Part shown: positions 16,726 through 25,607 of the stretch, one piece after another
Layout of the letters: every line of letters starts with the position of its first letter
Numbering within the stretch: position 1 is the first letter of the stretch
Source: Rhodobacterales bacterium HKCCE2091
Lineage (GTDB): Bacteria > Pseudomonadota > Alphaproteobacteria > Rhodobacterales > Rhodobacteraceae
NCBI GenBank assembly: GCA_015689685.1
Contig: WVSL01000021.1
Span: 1-64,000 of the forward strand
Direction of reading: 5' to 3'
DNA: 64,000 nt
Program-made: the position numbers and the translations under genes
The notes under the pieces: generated by a model
Databases searched by the model: none
Told to the model about the DNA's origin: nothing
Seen by the model: only the letters and a program-made list of their open reading frames with translations

Positions 16726-17759
16726 AGGGCCGCGTCGTCATCCTCGACCATGTCGGCGGCCGCGAGGCCGCGGCGCTGATGGTCGACGGCCGGCTCGAGG
16801 ACCTGCTGATCGACCCGCCCGAAACCGCGCCCTACGCGCCCGGCAGCATCCTGCGCGGTGTCGTGGGACGGCCGGCGAAGGGGCAGGGTGGGGCGCTGGT
16901 GACACTTCCCGACGGCGAGGGGTTCCTGCGGCAGGCCAAGGGGCTCGCGGCGGGCACGCGCCTCCTGGTCCAGGTGTCGGGCGTGGCGGAGCCGGGCAAG
17001 GCGCCGCCCCTGACCACGCGGCTTCTGTTCAAGAGCCGTTACGCCATCGCGACGCCGGGCGCCCCGGGCATCAACGTCGCCCGTTCCATCCGCGACGACG
17101 ACGAACGCGACCGCCTGCAACTGGTCGCGAACGAGACCGGCGCGGGCGGCCACGGCCTAATACTGCGCAGTGCCGCCGAGGGCGTCGACGCGGACGCGCT
17201 GGCGGAGGACATCGCCGCGGTGCGCGACCTCGCCGACGCCGTGCTCGCCGATGCGGACGGTCCGCCCGCGCTATTGGTCGCCGCGCCGGGCGCGCATGAA
17301 CTCGCGTGGCGCGACTGGTCGCGCCCCGACCCCGACGAGGTGGTGGACGGCGAGGGCAGCTTTGCCGGTCACGGCATCGACGAGGCGGTCGAGGCGGTCC
17401 TGTCGCCCCGGGTGCCGCTGCCCGCGGGCGCGCACGCGATGATCGAGCCGACCGCCGCGCTGATCGGCGTCGACGTGAATACCGGCGCGGACTTCTCGCT
17501 CGCCGCCGGGCTGAAGGCGAACCTCGCGCTGGTCCGCGACCTGCCGCGGCAGCTTCGCCTGCGCGGTCTCGCGGGGCAGGTCGTGCTCGACCTCGCGCCG
17601 ATGCCCAAGAAGGACCGCCGCGCTGTGGAGGACGCGCTGAAGCGCGCGCTCCGCCAGGACGGCACCGAGACCGTGGTTGCGGGCTGGACCCCGCTCGGCC
17701 ATCTTGAACTGCAACGCAAGCGCGACCGCTGGCCGCTGAAGGATCTCTGGCCCCGATGA
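16722..17759 (+). CDS. Short ribonuclease E/G-like protein
   Basis: This 345-residue protein keeps the DNase-I-like catalytic region of the RNase E/G family. [12 protein letters not shown] contains Asp251 and [16 protein letters not shown] contains Asp290; these correspond to the two metal-binding aspartates of RNase E. The N-terminal S1-type domain is reduced and diverged, and the Zn-link and C-terminal domains are absent. It is much shorter than RNase G (about 490) or RNase E (about 1000). It may be a specialised endonuclease; a full-length RNase E is expected elsewhere in the genome. It overlaps maf and yacG by 4 bp each. Confidence 0.85.
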   Translation: MKGRVVILDHVGGREAAALMVDGRLEDLLIDPPETAPYAPGSILRGVVGRPAKGQGGALVTLPDGEGFLRQAKGLAAGTRLLVQVSGVAEPGKAPPLTTRLLFKSRYAIATPGAPGINVARSIRDDDERDRLQLVANETGAGGHGLILRSAAEGVDADALAEDIAAVRDLADAVLADADGPPALLVAAPGAHELAWRDWSRPDPDEVVDGEGSFAGHGIDEAVEAVLSPRVPLPAGAHAMIEPTAALIGVDVNTGADFSLAAGLKANLALVRDLPRQLRLRGLAGQVVLDLAPMPKKDRRAVEDALKRALRQDGTETVVAGWTPLGHLELQRKRDRWPLKDLWPR

Positions 17760-17938
17760 CCTGCCCGATCTGCGACAGGGAAAGCACCGACCGCTATCGC
17801 CCGTTCTGCTCTCGCCGCTGTGCGGACGTCGACCTCGGCCGCTGGATGACCGGCGCCTACCGCGTCCCGTCGGAAGAGCTGGAAGACGTCGACGACCCGG
17901 CCGAAGCGGCGGAAAAGGCACCGGAAAAACCCCACTGA
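17756..17938 (+). CDS. yacG: Zinc-binding DNA gyrase inhibitor YacG
   Basis: This 60-residue protein has the YacG four-cysteine zinc site: Cys3 and Cys6 in TCPICDRES, Cys18 and Cys22 in PFCSRRCADVDLGRWM. The C-terminal tail is acidic. In E. coli, YacG binds GyrB and inhibits gyrase. It is the final gene of the infA-maf cluster and overlaps the RNase E/G-like gene by 4 bp. tRNA-Phe follows 94 bp later. Confidence 0.93.
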   Translation: MTCPICDRESTDRYRPFCSRRCADVDLGRWMTGAYRVPSEELEDVDDPAEAAEKAPEKPH

Positions 17939-18032
17939 CAGGGCCCGCGATTTTCCGCCCGCGGCCACTGGACACCCCCCCGTGAAAGCCCTAGAAGGCC
18001 TCCACCCGACGGCGCACCCGCGCCGTCCCGGC

Positions 18033-18107
18033 GCCCGGGTAGCTCAGGGGTAGAGCAGTGGATTGAAAATCCTCGTGTCGGTGGTTCGATTCCGCCCCCG
18101 GGCACCA
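18033..18107 (+). tRNA. tRNA-Phe (anticodon GAA)
   Basis: The 75-nt sequence runs from GCCCGGG to CCCGGGC-A-CCA. It has a 7-bp acceptor stem, D-arm GCTC/GAGC, an anticodon loop centred on GAA within GGATTGAAAATCC, and T-loop TTCGATT. CCA is encoded. It lies between yacG and the convergent Wzt-like gene. No attachment-site duplication or integrase is seen beside it. Confidence 0.97.
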
Positions 18108-18133
18108 CTACAGCTTCTAGCTCCCGACTCCCC

Positions 18134-19375
18134 TCAAACCTCCCCGAAACTCCAGTTCCTCGGAGGCGAGAGCGGGCCGGTTCCGTTCGGGCCGTCGGCG
18201 ATCTCGAACGGGTAGGCGTCGCGGTGGAGGTCGAGGGCGTGGGTCCAGTCGGCTTCGAGCAGGCCGACGGTCAGGAGGTAGCGGCCTGGCGCGAGGTCGA
18301 GGCGGTCGAAGAAGAGGGACACGGGCTGGTCTCCGTCGCGCAGGACGATCTCGTGTCCGTCGGTCGCGCTGTTGAACTCGAACGCGCGGGTTCCGTCCTC
18401 TGCGGCGACGCCGACATGGAAATGGGCGGAGGCGAGTGCGGGGTCGCGGCGCGATATGCGCGCCGTCAGCCGCAGGGGGTCGCCGGGGCGGAGGACCGGG
18501 ATGCCGCCGGGATCGGCCGACGGGCCGGTGAGGCGGACGTCGGACACAACCGCCCCCATCGACCCGATCCGGTTGTCCCCGAGGCGGAGCCCGTCCTGGC
18601 CCGCGTCCGGCACGGCTTCGGTCGGGGTCAGGGCCGCAGACGCCGCGTCGAAGCCCGCCCGGTAGGCGGCGACGGCGTCCCGCGGCGGGCCCTCGTATTC
18701 TAGCGCCCCGCGGCGGAGCCAGAGCGCGCGGTCGCACATCCCCTCGATCTGGCCGAGGTCGTGCGAGATCAGGACGATCGACATCCCGGCCTGCTTCATC
18801 TCGCGGATCCGGTCGAGGCACTTGGTCTGGAAGGCGAGGTCGCCCACGGCCAGAACCTCGTCGACGAGCAGGATCTTCGGGTCGGCGTGGATCGCGACCG
18901 AGAAGCCGAGCCGCAGCTTCATCCCGGCGGAGTAGGTCCGGAGCGGCTGGTCGATGGCGTGGCCGAGTTCCGCGAAGTCCACGATGCTGTCGTAGCGGTC
19001 GTGGATCTCGCGCATCAGGAGCCCGAGGATGCTGCCGCTGATGAACAGGTTCTCGCGCCCGGTCAGCTCGTTGTGCATCCCGGCGTTGAGGTCGAGAAGC
19101 CCGTTGACGGGGTGGGCGGCGCTGACGTGCCCCTCGTCGGGACGCAGCACCTGGCTGAGACAGCGCAGCAGCGTCGTCTTGCCCGAGCCGTTCGAGCCGA
19201 TGACGCCGAGCATCTCGCCCTCGGCCACCGCGAAGGAGACGTGCCGAAGCGCCCAGAACGCCTCGGTCGCGGCGGGACTGAACCGGCCGGCGAAGGTGCC
19301 AAGCAGCGTCGTCGGCCCTTCGCGCCGCTTGAAGCGCTTGCCGAGATCCTCGGCGGTGAGAACGGGGGCGGTCAT
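18134..19375 (-). CDS. Polysaccharide ABC transporter ATPase with C-terminal carbohydrate-binding domain (Wzt-like)
   Basis: This 413-residue protein starts at ATG 19375, which overlaps the permease stop. The ATPase domain (1-~245) has Walker A GSNGSGKT (60-67), a YSAGM signature in place of LSGGQ (usual for Wzt/KpsT/TagH proteins) and Walker B ILLVDEVLAVGD. The C-terminal ~165 residues form a beta-rich domain. It resembles the Wzt carbohydrate-recognition domain, which selects the finished glycan for export. With the permease it should export a lipid-linked polysaccharide to the periplasm. The open frame continues 36 codons upstream inside the permease gene and is not used. Confidence 0.92.
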   Translation of the reverse strand: MTAPVLTAEDLGKRFKRREGPTTLLGTFAGRFSPAATEAFWALRHVSFAVAEGEMLGVIGSNGSGKTTLLRCLSQVLRPDEGHVSAAHPVNGLLDLNAGMHNELTGRENLFISGSILGLLMREIHDRYDSIVDFAELGHAIDQPLRTYSAGMKLRLGFSVAIHADPKILLVDEVLAVGDLAFQTKCLDRIREMKQAGMSIVLISHDLGQIEGMCDRALWLRRGALEYEGPPRDAVAAYRAGFDAASAALTPTEAVPDAGQDGLRLGDNRIGSMGAVVSDVRLTGPSADPGGIPVLRPGDPLRLTARISRRDPALASAHFHVGVAAEDGTRAFEFNSATDGHEIVLRDGDQPVSLFFDRLDLAPGRYLLTVGLLEADWTHALDLHRDAYPFEIADGPNGTGPLSPPRNWSFGEV

Positions 19376-20151
19376 ATCTCTTCGAGGAACCGGAGACGGC
19401 CCATCTGGAACACCGTGAGCCCGAGGCCGAGCCCGACAAGGCTCAGCACGAACACGATGCCGAGGGTCGACCAGTCCGGCCATGCCCCATGCAGGAGGAT
19501 CGCGCGATACCCGTCAAGGACATGGACCATCGGGTTCAGCGCAAGAAGCCGCTGCGCGCCCTCCGAAAGCATGCTGGTGTCGTAGAAGATCGGGGTCGCG
19601 AAGTAGCCGAGCAGGAGCAGCGAGAAGATGATCTGTTGCACGTCGCGGAACGGCACGTTGAGCGCGGCGGCGAAATAGCAGACGGCGAGCATCATGGTGA
19701 ACTGGATCACGATCACCGCCGGAAGCGCCACGAGGCTGAGACCCGGCGCCGCGCCCTCGATCAGCATCAGCACGAGGAGCGGGGGCAGCGAGATCAGGAA
19801 CGGCACCAGGTTCGACACCACCGTCGCCACCACGATCGCCGCGACCGGCATCCGGGGTTGCGCGACGAGGCCGGGGTTGGAGGAGATGCACTGCGTCGCC
19901 TCGGCGATGCTGGCCTGGAACCAGGTCCAGGCGATCACGCCGGAGAAGACATAGGCCGCGTAGTGCTCGATCTGGATGCCGAGCACGAGCGCGAACAGGA
20001 AGTAGAACACGCAGAGAAACAGGAGCGGATGCACCAGCGCCCAGACGAGGCCGAGCGCGGTGTTGCGGTAGCGAGCCTTCTGGTCGCGCGAGACCAGCGC
20101 CCAGACAAGCTCGATACCGTGCCGGATCCGCCGCGGGGTCAGGCCGGTCAC
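19372..20151 (-). CDS. Polysaccharide ABC transporter permease (Wzm-like, ABC-2)
   Basis: This 259-residue protein has six predicted membrane helices. N-terminal ARYRNTALGLVWALVHPLLF is the classic ABC-2 polysaccharide-permease entry motif; LNVPFRDVQQI and FATPIFYDTSML are also typical. It forms the transmembrane channel with the adjacent Wzt-like ATPase and overlaps it by 4 bp. The gene is divergent from the UDP-sugar genes across a 384-bp gap, indicating one polysaccharide locus read in both directions. Confidence 0.92.
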   Translation of the reverse strand: MTGLTPRRIRHGIELVWALVSRDQKARYRNTALGLVWALVHPLLFLCVFYFLFALVLGIQIEHYAAYVFSGVIAWTWFQASIAEATQCISSNPGLVAQPRMPVAAIVVATVVSNLVPFLISLPPLLVLMLIEGAAPGLSLVALPAVIVIQFTMMLAVCYFAAALNVPFRDVQQIIFSLLLLGYFATPIFYDTSMLSEGAQRLLALNPMVHVLDGYRAILLHGAWPDWSTLGIVFVLSLVGLGLGLTVFQMGRLRFLEEI

Positions 20152-20535
20152 GCGTCAGCGCCCCTCGGCCCCTTGGCCTTCCGCGAGATAAGAAATTGAT
20201 GGCGGCGCAAGCCCCTGTCCCTCGTCATGTCACCCGGTCCGTCCCCGTTCTTCGTGCCGCGACCATGCCCGCTACAGGGGCCGCTGCGCCACCGATTCCA
20301 CGACCGTCAGATGATTCGCCATGCGGTTGCCCATTTTTCAGGCAGATCGCCCGGATGGCGCCAGAAGGCCCCAATATCCCCGCTGCCTCAACAGACTTTG
20401 CACGACGCTGCACCGCAACACGGAAATATCGAGATGGTGGCAAACTGTCATATGGTGTAGGTACAGTATGGGTCGGTTGCACGAGGGGATTGCCTGAAGT
20501 GTAATCCTTTACAGTGCCGGGTGGTGGGTTCGTTT
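20152..20535. other. 384-bp divergent intergenic region
   Basis: This gap separates the exporter genes from the sugar-nucleotide genes and should hold both promoters. It is visibly less GC-rich than its surroundings from about 20380 to 20480 (for example the stretch with ATATCGAG and GTCATATGGTGTAGG). No consensus-like -35/-10 pair, terminator or convincing reading frame was found. The lower GC suggests regulatory DNA, possibly a binding site for a MucR- or H-NS-like protein. Confidence 0.4.
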
Positions 20536-21525
20536 ATGGTCTTGAGCAAGAAGAAAAGGGCTGTCGTGACAGGTGGGGCAGGTTTCCTCGGAAGCCACCT
20601 CTGCGAGGAATTGCTGAAGCGCGACCTCCACGTCACCTGTGTCGACAACCTTTCCAGCGGCCGATTCGAGAACGTCTCGCATATCGAGAAGCTTCCCGAA
20701 TTCGAGTTCGTCGAGCACGACGTCATCGATCCGCTGCCGGATCTCAAGGCGGACTACGTGTTCAACCTCGCCTGTCCGGCGTCGCCCGGGCTTTACCAGG
20801 CGGACCCGTTGCGCACCGCGAAGACCGCGGCCTTCGGCACGCTGAACGCGCTGGAACTCGCGCGGGCGAACGGGGCGCAGTACCTGCAGGCCTCGACCTC
20901 CGAGATCTACGGCGACCCTGAAATCCACCCTCAGGTCGAAGGCTACTGGGGCAACGTCTCCAGCACCGGGCCGCGCGCCTGCTACGACGAGGGCAAGCGG
21001 TTCGGCGAGGCGCTGTGCTTCGACTTCCGCCGTGTCTACGACCTCGAGATCAAGGTCGTGCGCATCTTCAACACCTACGGGCCCCGGATGCAGGCCGAGG
21101 ACGGCCGCGTGGTGTCCAACTTCATCGTGCAGGCGCTCCAGGGCATGCCGATCACGATCTACGGCGACGGATCGCAGACGCGGTCTTTCTGCTTCGTGAG
21201 CGACCTCGTCTCGGCGATGCTCGCCGTCAGCGACACGCCCTCGGGCGTGCTCGGACCGTTCAACATCGGCAATCCCGAAGAGGTCACGGTGCTGGAACTC
21301 GCGAAGATCATTCAACAGGAGATCGGCCTTCCCGAGAACCTCGTGTTCAAGGATAAGGCCGTGGACGACCCGCGCCGGAGACGGCCGGATATCAGCAAGG
21401 TGAGGGCGGCGACCGGCTGGCAGCCGGAAGTGCCGCTGTCACAGGGTATTGCCGAGACGATCGCATATTTTCGGGGGGAACTCGCCAGGTTGGAAGTTCC
21501 CGCGATCACGGCTGTTGCGGAATAA
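20536..21525 (+). CDS. UDP-glucuronate decarboxylase-like extended SDR (UDP-xylose synthase family)
   Basis: This 329-residue extended SDR has the NAD motif TGGAGFLGSH (12-21). Its active site has the Thr121/Ser122/Glu123 segment (STSEIYGDP) and Tyr150-x3-Lys154 (ACYDEGKRFGE). LACPASPGLYQADPLRTAKT and NTYGPRM are diagnostic of UDP-glucuronate decarboxylases, which convert UDP-GlcA to UDP-xylose. ATG 20536 is preferred to a GTG 15 bp upstream because the mature fold begins at once. It is the first gene of a + strand run that leads into an FAD-dependent sugar-mutase-like gene and a GT2 gene, so it probably supplies an activated pentose for surface polysaccharide. Confidence 0.85.
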   Translation: MVLSKKKRAVVTGGAGFLGSHLCEELLKRDLHVTCVDNLSSGRFENVSHIEKLPEFEFVEHDVIDPLPDLKADYVFNLACPASPGLYQADPLRTAKTAAFGTLNALELARANGAQYLQASTSEIYGDPEIHPQVEGYWGNVSSTGPRACYDEGKRFGEALCFDFRRVYDLEIKVVRIFNTYGPRMQAEDGRVVSNFIVQALQGMPITIYGDGSQTRSFCFVSDLVSAMLAVSDTPSGVLGPFNIGNPEEVTVLELAKIIQQEIGLPENLVFKDKAVDDPRRRRPDISKVRAATGWQPEVPLSQGIAETIAYFRGELARLEVPAITAVAE

Positions 21526-21535
21526 GGGGTAAGCC

Positions 21536-23017
21536 ATGTTTGGGGAGGAGAAGGCCGACATCGGTCACACGGTGGTCGTCGGCGGCGGACCGGCCGGGTT
21601 GTCGGCGGCATACGAGTTGCAGAGGCTCGCACCTGACGCGAAGGTCACGGTGTTCGAGGCAAGCTCGTGGCTCGGCGGGATCGCCCGCACCGAGAATTAC
21701 AAGGGTTTCCGCTTCGACATCGGCGGACACCGGTTCTTCACCAAGGTGCCCGAGGTGGAGAGCATGTGGCGCGAGGTGCTGGGAAGCGATTTCCTGCGCC
21801 GTCCGCGCCTGAGCCGCATCTTCTATCGCAACCGCTTCTTCGACTACCCGCTGAAGCCGTTCGACGCGCTGATGAAGATCGGACCCTACGAGACGTTCCG
21901 GATCATCCTCAGCTACTTCAAGTGGAAGGTCCGCCCCTACGAGCAGGAGGACTCGTTCGAGGAATGGGTCATCAACCGCTTCGGCGGGCGGCTCTACATG
22001 CACTTCTTCGCCAGCTACACCGAGAAGGTGTGGGGCATCCACCCGCGCGAGATCCAGGCCGACTGGGCCGCGCAGCGGATCAAGTCGATGTCGCTCAAGA
22101 CCGCGGTCCTGAACGCGTTTTCGCGCAAGACCACCGCCGTGTCGCTGATCGAGGAATTCGATTACCCCCGCAAGGGCCCCGGCATGATGTGGGAAAAGAC
22201 CGGCGAGGCGATCGAGGCCAAGGGCGGCACCGTCCGCATGAACGCGCCGGTCGTCGCGCTGGAACGGTCGGGCAACCGGATCGAGGCCGTCGTGGTCGAG
22301 ACGCCGGACGGGCGCGAGCGGATCGAGGCCGACAACTTCATCAACTCGATGGACCTGCGCACGCTGATCCACTGCATCGACCCGCCGCCGCCGCCCGAGG
22401 TGGTCGAGGCCGCGAGCCGCCTGCGGTTCCGTGACTTCATCCTCGTCGCGTTGGTCGTCGACAAGCCCGACCCGTTCCCGGACAACTGGATCTACATCCA
22501 CTCCAACGACGTGCAGGTGGGCCGCATCCAGAACTTCCGCGCCTGGTCGCGCGAGATGGTCCCGAACGACACCCAGGCCTCCATCGGCATGGAATACTTC
22601 TGCTGGGAAGAGGACGATCTCTGGAAGGCCGACGACGCCGACCTCATCGACCTCGCCGCGCGCGAGCTCGAGAAGATCGGCCTCGCCAAGTTCGAGGACG
22701 TGGTGGACGGCACCGTGGTGCGACAGCCGAAGGCCTACCCGGTCTACGACACCGTCTACCGCGAGGCGCTCGACATCGTGGTCGACTGGCTTGGCACGCT
22801 GGAAAACTTCCAGACCGTCGGCCGCAACGGCCAGCACCGCTACAACAACCAGGATCACTCGATGCTGACGGGGATGCTGGCGGCGCGGAACCTGCTCGGG
22901 GACAACCACGACGTCTGGGCGGTCAACGTCGACCGCGCCTACCACGAACAGTTCGAGCGAGAACGACCCGAGACCGCGCGTGGCGAGCCTGCGACGGTGG
23001 GCGCCGGCCGTTCGTGA
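21536..23017 (+). CDS. FAD-dependent oxidoreductase, UDP-galactopyranose-mutase/protoporphyrinogen-oxidase-like
   Basis: This 493-residue flavoprotein has an N-terminal FAD motif VVVGGGPAGLSAAYEL (13-28). ASSWLGGIARTENYKGFRFDIGGHRFF, given here by its ends, is typical of UDP-galactopyranose-mutase-related amine oxidases. Further sites include YTEKVWGIHPREI and the C-terminal FAD contact NGQHRYNNQDHSMLTGMLAA. Homologues are commonly found in exopolysaccharide loci without a proven reaction. It lies 10 bp after the UDP-xylose-synthase-like gene and overlaps the next gene by 4 bp. A sugar ring-contraction or redox step is plausible but unproven. Confidence 0.8.
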   Translation: MFGEEKADIGHTVVVGGGPAGLSAAYELQRLAPDAKVTVFEASSWLGGIARTENYKGFRFDIGGHRFFTKVPEVESMWREVLGSDFLRRPRLSRIFYRNRFFDYPLKPFDALMKIGPYETFRIILSYFKWKVRPYEQEDSFEEWVINRFGGRLYMHFFASYTEKVWGIHPREIQADWAAQRIKSMSLKTAVLNAFSRKTTAVSLIEEFDYPRKGPGMMWEKTGEAIEAKGGTVRMNAPVVALERSGNRIEAVVVETPDGRERIEADNFINSMDLRTLIHCIDPPPPPEVVEAASRLRFRDFILVALVVDKPDPFPDNWIYIHSNDVQVGRIQNFRAWSREMVPNDTQASIGMEYFCWEEDDLWKADDADLIDLAARELEKIGLAKFEDVVDGTVVRQPKAYPVYDTVYREALDIVVDWLGTLENFQTVGRNGQHRYNNQDHSMLTGMLAARNLLGDNHDVWAVNVDRAYHEQFERERPETARGEPATVGAGRS

Positions 23018-24459
23018 ACCCAGGATCCGGAGCTGCGCCGACGGCCGGCGGCCGGATCCGAACCACCTCGGCCCCGCTGTTCACGCTGCGGGGCCTCGGG
23101 CTTGCCATACCCTTCGCGCTCGTCCTGTGCTGGCCGACGGTCCTGACCGGGCATCTCAGCGCCTTCTACGACACCGCGGGCTACCTCTCGGGCGGCGATA
23201 CCTTCTGGCGCATTCTCGGCCAGACGCTGTTTCCCGCCGGCGCCGGTGACAGCGGCGGGGCAGGGGCCGGCGGGACTGCAGGGCCGGGCGGTGTCGATGT
23301 CTCGGTCTACAGCAGGTCGCTGACATATTCCGCGCTCTTCAGCGCCGTCGTCCGCACGCTCGGGCCGGTTCCGATGATGCTCCTCCAGGCGTTCATGGTC
23401 TCGCTCGCCGTCATGGCCGCGATCGACCGCCGCGCGCTGGACCGGCCGGTGCTGCTGGCGGCGGGGCTCGTCCTGGTCGTCGCGTTCAGCCCCCTGGCCT
23501 GGATGACGGTCTACCTGATGCCGGATGTGCTCGGCGCCATCGTCCTGATCCTGTCCGCGCTGCTGATCGACCGGATCGACGGCTTCAACGGGGCGCAGAA
23601 GGTCGCGATGACCCTGCTGGCCGCCTTCGCGGTCTCGTCCCACTACGGCAACATGCCGGTCGCCTTCGCGGCGGTCGGGCTCGCGCTCCTGTTGCGGCTG
23701 ATCGCGTCGAACCGGCCGTCGCGGCGGCGGGCGCGGCGGGCCGCCGTACTCGCCGGGCTGACCGTGGTCGCCACCGCACCGGCGCTCAACCTCGCGGCCA
23801 GTTCCGTCGCGCTCGGCACGCCGAGCATCATGCCGCTGCATCCGCCCGTCGCGCTTGCCCGGTCGCTGGAGGACGGGCCGGCGCGCTGGTACCTGCAGGG
23901 CCGCTGCGCGGAAGCGGCCGAGGATGAACTCTGCGCCGGCTTCGACGAAAGCGTGCCGGATAGCGGCTTCGACTTTCTCTGGGGGACGGAGCGCCTGACC
24001 GACCGCGATGCCGAGACGGTGGAGGCGGTCCGGAACAACGAATGGCGCATCGTGGTGGCCGCGGCGCTGGAGTATCCCGGCCAGCAACTGCGCGCGACCT
24101 TCCAGCATACCGGCCGTCAGCTCGCGCTGGTGGCCGAAAGCGGAACGCCCGCGCGCTGGACCGGCGAGGAGATCGAGCTTCTGTTCGACGTCACGCACCC
24201 CGATTGGGTGCGCCCGGCGATGCGGATCAGCGTGGCGGCCTCTGCGATGGTTCTCCTGCTCCTCCTGGTGACACGGCGGCTCGACCGGTCGCAGACCCTC
24301 ATGCTTGCCGTGATCCTGTTCGGCCTGATGGCGAACGCCTTCGTCTTCGGGGCGGTGTCGGTGCCGGCCGACCGCTACCAGGCGCGGGTCGCCTGGCTCC
24401 TTCCCCTCATGGCGGCGCTGTTCATCGCGGAACGCGGTTTCGCCCGGAGACCCGGATGA
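23014..24459 (+). CDS. Polytopic membrane protein of unknown function in polysaccharide locus
   Basis: This 481-residue protein starts at a GTG overlapping the upstream stop. It has about nine to ten hydrophobic helices arranged as a GT-C-type or polymerase-like protein. A periplasmic loop follows helix 1 (HLSAFYDTAGYLSGGDTFWR, then a Gly-rich stretch around residues 76-93), and a second large loop spans about residues 275-395. The early Asp/Asp pair (FYDTAGY, GGDTFW) could be catalytic in a GT-C enzyme, but no family is recognised. The context (UDP-sugar enzymes before, GT2 after) suggests glycosyl transfer or polymerisation on the periplasmic side. Confidence 0.7.
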   Translation: MNPGSGAAPTAGGRIRTTSAPLFTLRGLGLAIPFALVLCWPTVLTGHLSAFYDTAGYLSGGDTFWRILGQTLFPAGAGDSGGAGAGGTAGPGGVDVSVYSRSLTYSALFSAVVRTLGPVPMMLLQAFMVSLAVMAAIDRRALDRPVLLAAGLVLVVAFSPLAWMTVYLMPDVLGAIVLILSALLIDRIDGFNGAQKVAMTLLAAFAVSSHYGNMPVAFAAVGLALLLRLIASNRPSRRRARRAAVLAGLTVVATAPALNLAASSVALGTPSIMPLHPPVALARSLEDGPARWYLQGRCAEAAEDELCAGFDESVPDSGFDFLWGTERLTDRDAETVEAVRNNEWRIVVAAALEYPGQQLRATFQHTGRQLALVAESGTPARWTGEEIELLFDVTHPDWVRPAMRISVAASAMVLLLLLVTRRLDRSQTLMLAVILFGLMANAFVFGAVSVPADRYQARVAWLLPLMAALFIAERGFARRPG

Positions 24460-24466
24460 AGCCCAA

Positions 24467-25507
24467 GTGACGCGCGTCTCCGTCGTTATCCCTGCCTACA
24501 ATGCTTCCACGACCCTCGACAGGACGCTGGATTCGGTGCGGGCGCAGACCGTCTCGGATATCGAGATCCTCGTCGTCGATGACGGTTCCGTCGACGACAC
24601 CGCCGCGAAGGCCGCGCGCCACGCCGATGAGGATCCGCGCGTCCGGGTCATCTCCCAGCCCAACGCGGGCGTCGCGGCGGGGCGGAACGCGGGGATCGCG
24701 GCGGCGACCGGCGACTGGGTCGCGCCACTGGATGCGGACGACATCTGGCACCCCCGCACAGTTGAACGCTTCCTCGCGGCGGCCGACGCCGCCCCAGAGC
24801 CCGTGGTCTTCGTCTACACCTGGTCGCGGCGGATCGACGGCGAGGACCGCGTGATCTCGGACCTCGGCACGCCCGAAATCGCGGGCCGGGCGTTCCATCA
24901 CCTGCTGGCCGGGAACTTCATCCGCAACGCCAGCGCGACGATGCTCGACCGCGAGGCGGTGCAGACGGTCGGCGGCTACGACCGCGGCTTCCAGGCCGAG
25001 GGGGCCTTCGGGGCGGAGGATATCGACCTCTACCTCCGGCTCGCGCGGCTCGGCCCGATCGCCGTCGCGCCGGGCTACCACGTCGGCTACCGCCAGATGG
25101 CCGGCAGCATGTCGGGCAGCAGCGCCGAGAGGATGCGGCGATCGGTGGAACTGGTGCTGGAAAAGGTCGAACGCGAAACACCGGGCGTGTCCGCGGCGGC
25201 GCTGGACCGGTCGCGCGCCAACTACGACCTCTATGCCGCCGGCCTGTCATTCTCGGGCGGGCGGGTCGGCGACGTCGCGCGCTACGCGGCTGACGCCATG
25301 CGCAAGGCACCGGTGTCCTCCTTCGTGCAACTCGGGCTGCTCGGGGCCTACGCGACGCTGGTGAAGTTCCGCCCCTGGCAGATGCCGCTGTTCGCGGACC
25401 TCGACCCGGACCGCGGCGTGACGCTGCCGGTCGCGGATGTCTGCCTGCTGATCCAGGAACGGCTGGCCGGGCCGCCGCTGCACACCTCCGGGCAGGCGGT
25501 GCCATGA
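24467..25507 (+). CDS. Family 2 glycosyltransferase
   Basis: This 346-residue GT-A enzyme begins VSVVIPAYNASTTLDRTLDS. It has ILVVDDGSVDDT, the metal-binding DxD in VAPLDADDIWHP, and an acceptor-side Glu-Asp in FGAEDIDLYLRLARLG. It would transfer a sugar from a nucleotide-sugar donor at the cytoplasmic face. Start codon GTG 24467 gives the standard N-terminus. It is 7 bp downstream of the membrane protein gene. The C-terminal ~90 residues contain helices of unknown role. Confidence 0.9.
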   Translation: MTRVSVVIPAYNASTTLDRTLDSVRAQTVSDIEILVVDDGSVDDTAAKAARHADEDPRVRVISQPNAGVAAGRNAGIAAATGDWVAPLDADDIWHPRTVERFLAAADAAPEPVVFVYTWSRRIDGEDRVISDLGTPEIAGRAFHHLLAGNFIRNASATMLDREAVQTVGGYDRGFQAEGAFGAEDIDLYLRLARLGPIAVAPGYHVGYRQMAGSMSGSSAERMRRSVELVLEKVERETPGVSAAALDRSRANYDLYAAGLSFSGGRVGDVARYAADAMRKAPVSSFVQLGLLGAYATLVKFRPWQMPLFADLDPDRGVTLPVADVCLLIQERLAGPPLHTSGQAVP

Positions 25508-25607
25508 ACGGCGGCACCCCGCCGCGCGCCGGCCCGTTCCGCGCATTCCGCGGGACAATCGGCGTTCTGCGGGGCATGACTGGGCCGGGGGCCTGAAAGG
25601 AGACGTG

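Noticed and set aside
18033-18134. tRNA-Phe as an integration site for a genomic island carrying the polysaccharide genes
   Set aside because: No integrase gene, no repeated tRNA 3' end and no composition change at the tRNA were seen.
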